From NCBI RefSeq assembly GCF_034347425.1, contig NZ_CP133779.1, forward strand, positions 2,170,001 to 2,234,000: a stretch of 64,000 nt of DNA, read 5' to 3'. This document shows, in pieces, positions 61,300-64,000 of the stretch; position 1 is the stretch's first letter, and the number at the start of each line of letters is the position of its first letter. This DNA comes from Undibacterium sp. CCC3.4. Its GTDB lineage: Bacteria; Pseudomonadota; Gammaproteobacteria; Burkholderiales; Burkholderiaceae_D. The translations under genes and the position numbers were made by a program. The notes beneath the pieces are model-generated. The model was not told the DNA's origin and did not search any database. It was given only the letters and a program-made list of their open reading frames with translations.

Positions 61300-62441
61300 G
61301 GCAGGGCTTTCGATGGCAGTGAGTGTAAAACTTGGTGCAGCACGGTGGCGGCGGCATACGGTTTGCCAGCTATCCCTGCTTGTGTGCGCATGGCCTGGAG
61401 TTTTTCCGGATGCTGCAGCAAATAGCGCACACGATAGAGCAGGCTGACATCGTCATAGGCTTTGAGGGCAGCGCCGCATTCGAGCAGGTAGTCGGCATTG
61501 CGTTCTTCTTGGCCGCGGATCGGCGCGTTGAGTAGCAGCGGCAAGGAGTAGGCCAGGCATTCCGAGGTCGTCAGTCCGCCCGGCTTGGTGATGACCAGAT
61601 CGGCGCAAGCCATCAGGCGCTCGACCTGCCGGCTATACGCAAATGGAAACAGGCGCGTGGGAAAGCGCTGCGCCAGTTCTTGTAGTGCTGCCAGTGCTGG
61701 GGCGTTATTTCCTGCCAAGACTAATAATTGAAACGGCGTGTCCAGTGCCAGCAAGCCTGCGGCAATCTGCGCCAAGCCACCCAAGCCGGCACCTCCCCCC
61801 ATGAGTAGTATCGTCAGGCGTGCGGGATCGATGCCGATTTCGGCCGCGCATTGTTGGCGTAAGGGTTTTTCTTCAAAATGTGGCATTACCGGAATGCCGG
61901 TGACATGGATGCGCTCGGGGGCGATACCGGCGCTGCGCATGCGGTCGGCAATTTCTTCACTGGCGGCAAAGTAGCCAGCCATATGCTGGTGTACCCACAT
62001 GCGGTGGAGGTCGAAGTCGGTGACTTGTACAAATACCGGACAATGAAATTGTTGTTTCGCTATCCGGCGTGACAACAATTCTGCCGGTAAAAAATGCGTG
62101 CAGATGATGGCGTCGGGCGCGAACTCAGCGATAGCTTGGAACAGCGTGCGGGTATTGAGTCGCTCCAAACTGCGGCGCAGGCGTTCGAGTGCGCTGTTGG
62201 TTTTGGCTTCATTGCTGGCTTGGTAGAGATAGCCCCACAGATTCGGGGCGGAGCTGACCAACTTAATATAAAAGTCAGTGTAGATTTTGCGAAAGCCGCT
62301 GCTGACAAAGTCCATCACGTCGAGATGGATCACCTCGCTGTCGGCGGCGTGGACGACTGCACTGGCTTGCAGCGCTTCGGCGGCACGGCGATGGCCGGCA
62401 CCGGCAGAAACACTGAGTAAGAGGATTTTCTTTTTTCGCAT
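61296..62441 (-). CDS. GT28-family glycosyltransferase (MGDG synthase/UgtP-like)
   Basis: 381 residues. N-terminal acceptor domain begins LLLSVSAGAGHRRAAEAL, the AGxGH motif of MurG/monogalactosyldiacylglycerol synthase relatives. The C-terminal donor domain has LLMGGGAGLGG and ITKPGGLTTSECLAYSLPLL. It probably transfers a hexose from a UDP sugar to a diacylglycerol-like lipid on the cytosolic side of the membrane. Acceptor and donor cannot be specified by eye. Co-transcribed with the downstream membrane protein. Confidence 0.83.
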   Translation of the reverse strand: MRKKKILLLSVSAGAGHRRAAEALQASAVVHAADSEVIHLDVMDFVSSGFRKIYTDFYIKLVSSAPNLWGYLYQASNEAKTNSALERLRRSLERLNTRTLFQAIAEFAPDAIICTHFLPAELLSRRIAKQQFHCPVFVQVTDFDLHRMWVHQHMAGYFAASEEIADRMRSAGIAPERIHVTGIPVMPHFEEKPLRQQCAAEIGIDPARLTILLMGGGAGLGGLAQIAAGLLALDTPFQLLVLAGNNAPALAALQELAQRFPTRLFPFAYSRQVERLMACADLVITKPGGLTTSECLAYSLPLLLNAPIRGQEERNADYLLECGAALKAYDDVSLLYRVRYLLQHPEKLQAMRTQAGIAGKPYAAATVLHQVLHSLPSKALP

Positions 62442-62518
62442 CGCATACGCAAGTAGCCTTCAAGCTGACAGGCTAGCATGCGAGTGTGATGACTTGATGA
62501 CGCGCGCCCGCGTTTCTA

Positions 62519-63154
62519 TTAAGGCTGTAGGCGGCTGATTTGCCAGTTGTGCTCGGGCTGACGCGTATAGACGATGCGATCATGCAGGCGCGAGCTGCGT
62601 CCTTGCCAAAATTCAATTTTTTCTGGCACCAAGCGGTAGCCACCCCAGTGTTCGGGGCGCGGTGGTTGGTCGCCATAGCGAGTAATCACCTCTGCCAGTT
62701 GCTGCTCGAGTTGGTCACGGTTGGCCACCGGCTGACTTTGTATCGACGCCGTGGCACTCTGACGACTACCGAGCGGACGGCTATAAAAATACACATCGTT
62801 TTCGGCGGCAGAGATTTTTTCTATGCGGCCTTCGATGCGGACTTGGCGCTCGAGTGCCGGCCAAAAAAACAACAGTGCGGCATGTGGATTACTTGCCAAG
62901 TCATTGCCTTTGGCACTGTCATAATTGGTAAACCAGGTGAAGCCACGCGCATCGTATTCTTTGATCAGCACGATCCGTGCCGATGGCTGGCCCGCCGCAT
63001 TCACCGTTGCCAAGCTCATGGCATTGGCTTCGGCGACGTTGGCTTGCAAGGCTTGTTCAAACCAGTGGCCGAACTGCATGAACGGGTCGCTGGCGACATC
63101 GGTTTCAGACAGGCTGGCTTGCTGATAATCTTTACGCAGATCGGCGATAGACAT
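62519..63154 (-). CDS. pdxH: Pyridoxamine 5'-phosphate oxidase
   Basis: 211 residues. FMN-binding segments [20 protein letters not shown] and [11 protein letters not shown], the substrate-binding [19 protein letters not shown] and the C-terminal [10 protein letters not shown] are all diagnostic. It oxidises PNP/PMP to pyridoxal 5'-phosphate in the cytosol. AAGGA SD. Preceded by the hemerythrin-like gene in the same direction (32 bp). Confidence 0.96.
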   Translation of the reverse strand: MSIADLRKDYQQASLSETDVASDPFMQFGHWFEQALQANVAEANAMSLATVNAAGQPSARIVLIKEYDARGFTWFTNYDSAKGNDLASNPHAALLFFWPALERQVRIEGRIEKISAAENDVYFYSRPLGSRQSATASIQSQPVANRDQLEQQLAEVITRYGDQPPRPEHWGGYRLVPEKIEFWQGRSSRLHDRIVYTRQPEHNWQISRLQP

Positions 63155-63186
63155 ACATTTCCTTAAATAAACGAGAGCTGAGCAGT

Positions 63187-63735
63187 TCAGGCCGGCTCGG
63201 CCGTAGGGACGATACCGCGCCGGGTTTGCATCGCGGTACCGAGTTTTTTCATCTGGGTGGCGTCGAACAGGCGCAGCGCCATCGGCGCAATATGCCCTTC
63301 TTCTATCGCCATATGGGCTTGATACAATTCGGAAAATTCTTCTACATCGCTGGCCGATAAATCACCGCCCTCGCCATCTTCTATCGCTTGCAATTGGCTT
63401 TCCAATCCCTTCCAATGTATTTCCATTTGGCGATGATGCAGCAAAATCTGTAGTGTCAACTCTTGCAACAGCACGGCATCGTCACCTTTTGCCGTGGCTG
63501 CCAGTTCGGGCAGTAAATCGACCTCTTCATCTTCGTGATGCAAGGGGGCCGCTTTTCGGAAATAGCGCAGTACCGCTTTGGCTGCGCGTTGGGCTTCTTC
63601 ATCTACCCCGGTATCATTGAGGTGACTGACCAGCCGCTCGAGCGTGCTTAACTGCTTGCGTATGCGATCGTGGCAATGCTTTAAGATTGCCAGAGGCTGA
63701 TCGAAGTCTGGTGCGCTATCGAATAAACTGTTCAT
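63187..63735 (-). CDS. Hemerythrin HHE-domain protein
   Basis: 182 residues with helical-bundle metal-ligand clusters: [37 protein letters not shown] and [13 protein letters not shown]. This HHE arrangement binds a di-iron centre; roles range from oxygen/NO sensing to iron-sulfur repair. AGGGAG precedes the ATG. It sits upstream of pdxH and is divergent from tcdA. Partner unknown. Confidence 0.88.
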   Translation of the reverse strand: MNSLFDSAPDFDQPLAILKHCHDRIRKQLSTLERLVSHLNDTGVDEEAQRAAKAVLRYFRKAAPLHHEDEEVDLLPELAATAKGDDAVLLQELTLQILLHHRQMEIHWKGLESQLQAIEDGEGGDLSASDVEEFSELYQAHMAIEEGHIAPMALRLFDATQMKKLGTAMQTRRGIVPTAEPA

Positions 63736-63902
63736 GCTGACTCCCTGTGGAGAGGTTGACCATCATTATGCAGTAGGGATTGTAGACCTACTTGCGACAC
63801 ATCAATCACGCTCTTGTAAAATGGCGACAATATTTAAAGCTTCGTGTCTGCATTCAGGCACGATGTTCACACACTGCTCACCAAAACATTAATAATACTA
63901 TT

Positions 63903-64000
63903 ATGCAACAAAATTCAGATATCGATTTCGATCGCCGTTTCGGCGGTGTCGCCCGACTTTACGGTGCCGCGGCGCTGAGTCGCTTTCGCGCCGCACATAT
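63903..64000 (+). CDS. tcdA: tRNA threonylcarbamoyladenosine dehydratase, 3'-truncated by window edge
   Basis: Only 32 codons are visible: MQQNSDIDFDRRFGGVARLY followed by GAAALSRFRAAHI. The (D/E)RRFGGVARLYG start is characteristic of TcdA (CsdL), an E1-like ThiF-family enzyme that cyclises t6A to ct6A in tRNAs with ATP. The Rossmann domain lies outside the window, so the call depends on the N-terminus alone. Confidence 0.8.
   Translation, partial: MQQNSDIDFDRRFGGVARLYGAAALSRFRAAH

Overview
The window looks like a chromosome segment from a betaproteobacterium, most likely Oxalobacteraceae (Undibacterium/Janthinobacterium-like). The evidence is the 16S/23S rRNA sequence style, the gene content (glyQ-glyS-gmhB-plsC block, QseBC-type two-component genes, several chemoreceptors) and evenly spread GC-moderate coding DNA. 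The genus is an inference and cannot be fixed by eye.

Layout. 0-4 kb: the 3' part of a flavin-dependent tryptophan-halogenase-family gene, an AmpG-like MFS permease, gloA, and a small double-glycine-leader peptide gene followed by a two-helix membrane protein (a bacteriocin/immunity-like pair). 4-9 kb (minus strand): glyQ-glyS-gmhB-plsC-ygjP. 9-20 kb: a PAS-PAS-GGDEF-EAL protein with a small overlapping gene, a DEDDy exonuclease, a Cys-rich mini protein, cytochrome b561, a TonB-dependent receptor divergent from an OmpR/QseC-type two-component system, leucine dehydrogenase and an alpha/beta hydrolase. 20-29.5 kb: a POT peptide transporter, a chemoreceptor, a secreted alkaline-phosphatase-superfamily enzyme, a DksA/TraR-like protein, hmp-nsrR with NsrR-like operators, and a DHA2 drug exporter.

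29.6-45 kb is the accessory region. It holds a two-gene operon, TIR-NUDIX plus a PGDYG-like/SLOG-like/four-helix membrane protein, that I read as a nucleotide-signal immune system of a type I cannot name. It also holds an IS3 element, a complete MksF-MksE-MksB condensin operon without mksG, a CHASE3-type chemoreceptor, a DinJ-YafQ toxin-antitoxin pair, an IS66 remnant and orphan genes. 45-52.8 kb: a GntR regulator and a full four-carbon sugar-acid catabolic operon (MFS, ltnD, otnK, otnC, otnI, denD), then msrA. 52.8-58.8 kb: a complete rRNA operon (tandem promoters, 16S, tRNA-Ala, tRNA-Ile, 23S, 5S, terminator). 59-60.4 kb: a second IS3-family element. 60.8-64 kb: a membrane protein with a GT28-like glycosyltransferase, pdxH, a hemerythrin-like protein and the start of tcdA.

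The most striking non-coding structure is a ~375-bp repeat present three times (33.35, 44.70 and 58.98/60.38 kb). Each copy has two constant flanks around a ~235-260-bp self-complementary core bounded by 16-bp inverted repeats. The core lies in opposite orientations relative to its flanks in different copies, so it has inverted. Two of the three copies have each been hit by a different IS3-family element beside the same 18-bp palindrome. A decayed fourth half-copy lies at 40.25 kb.
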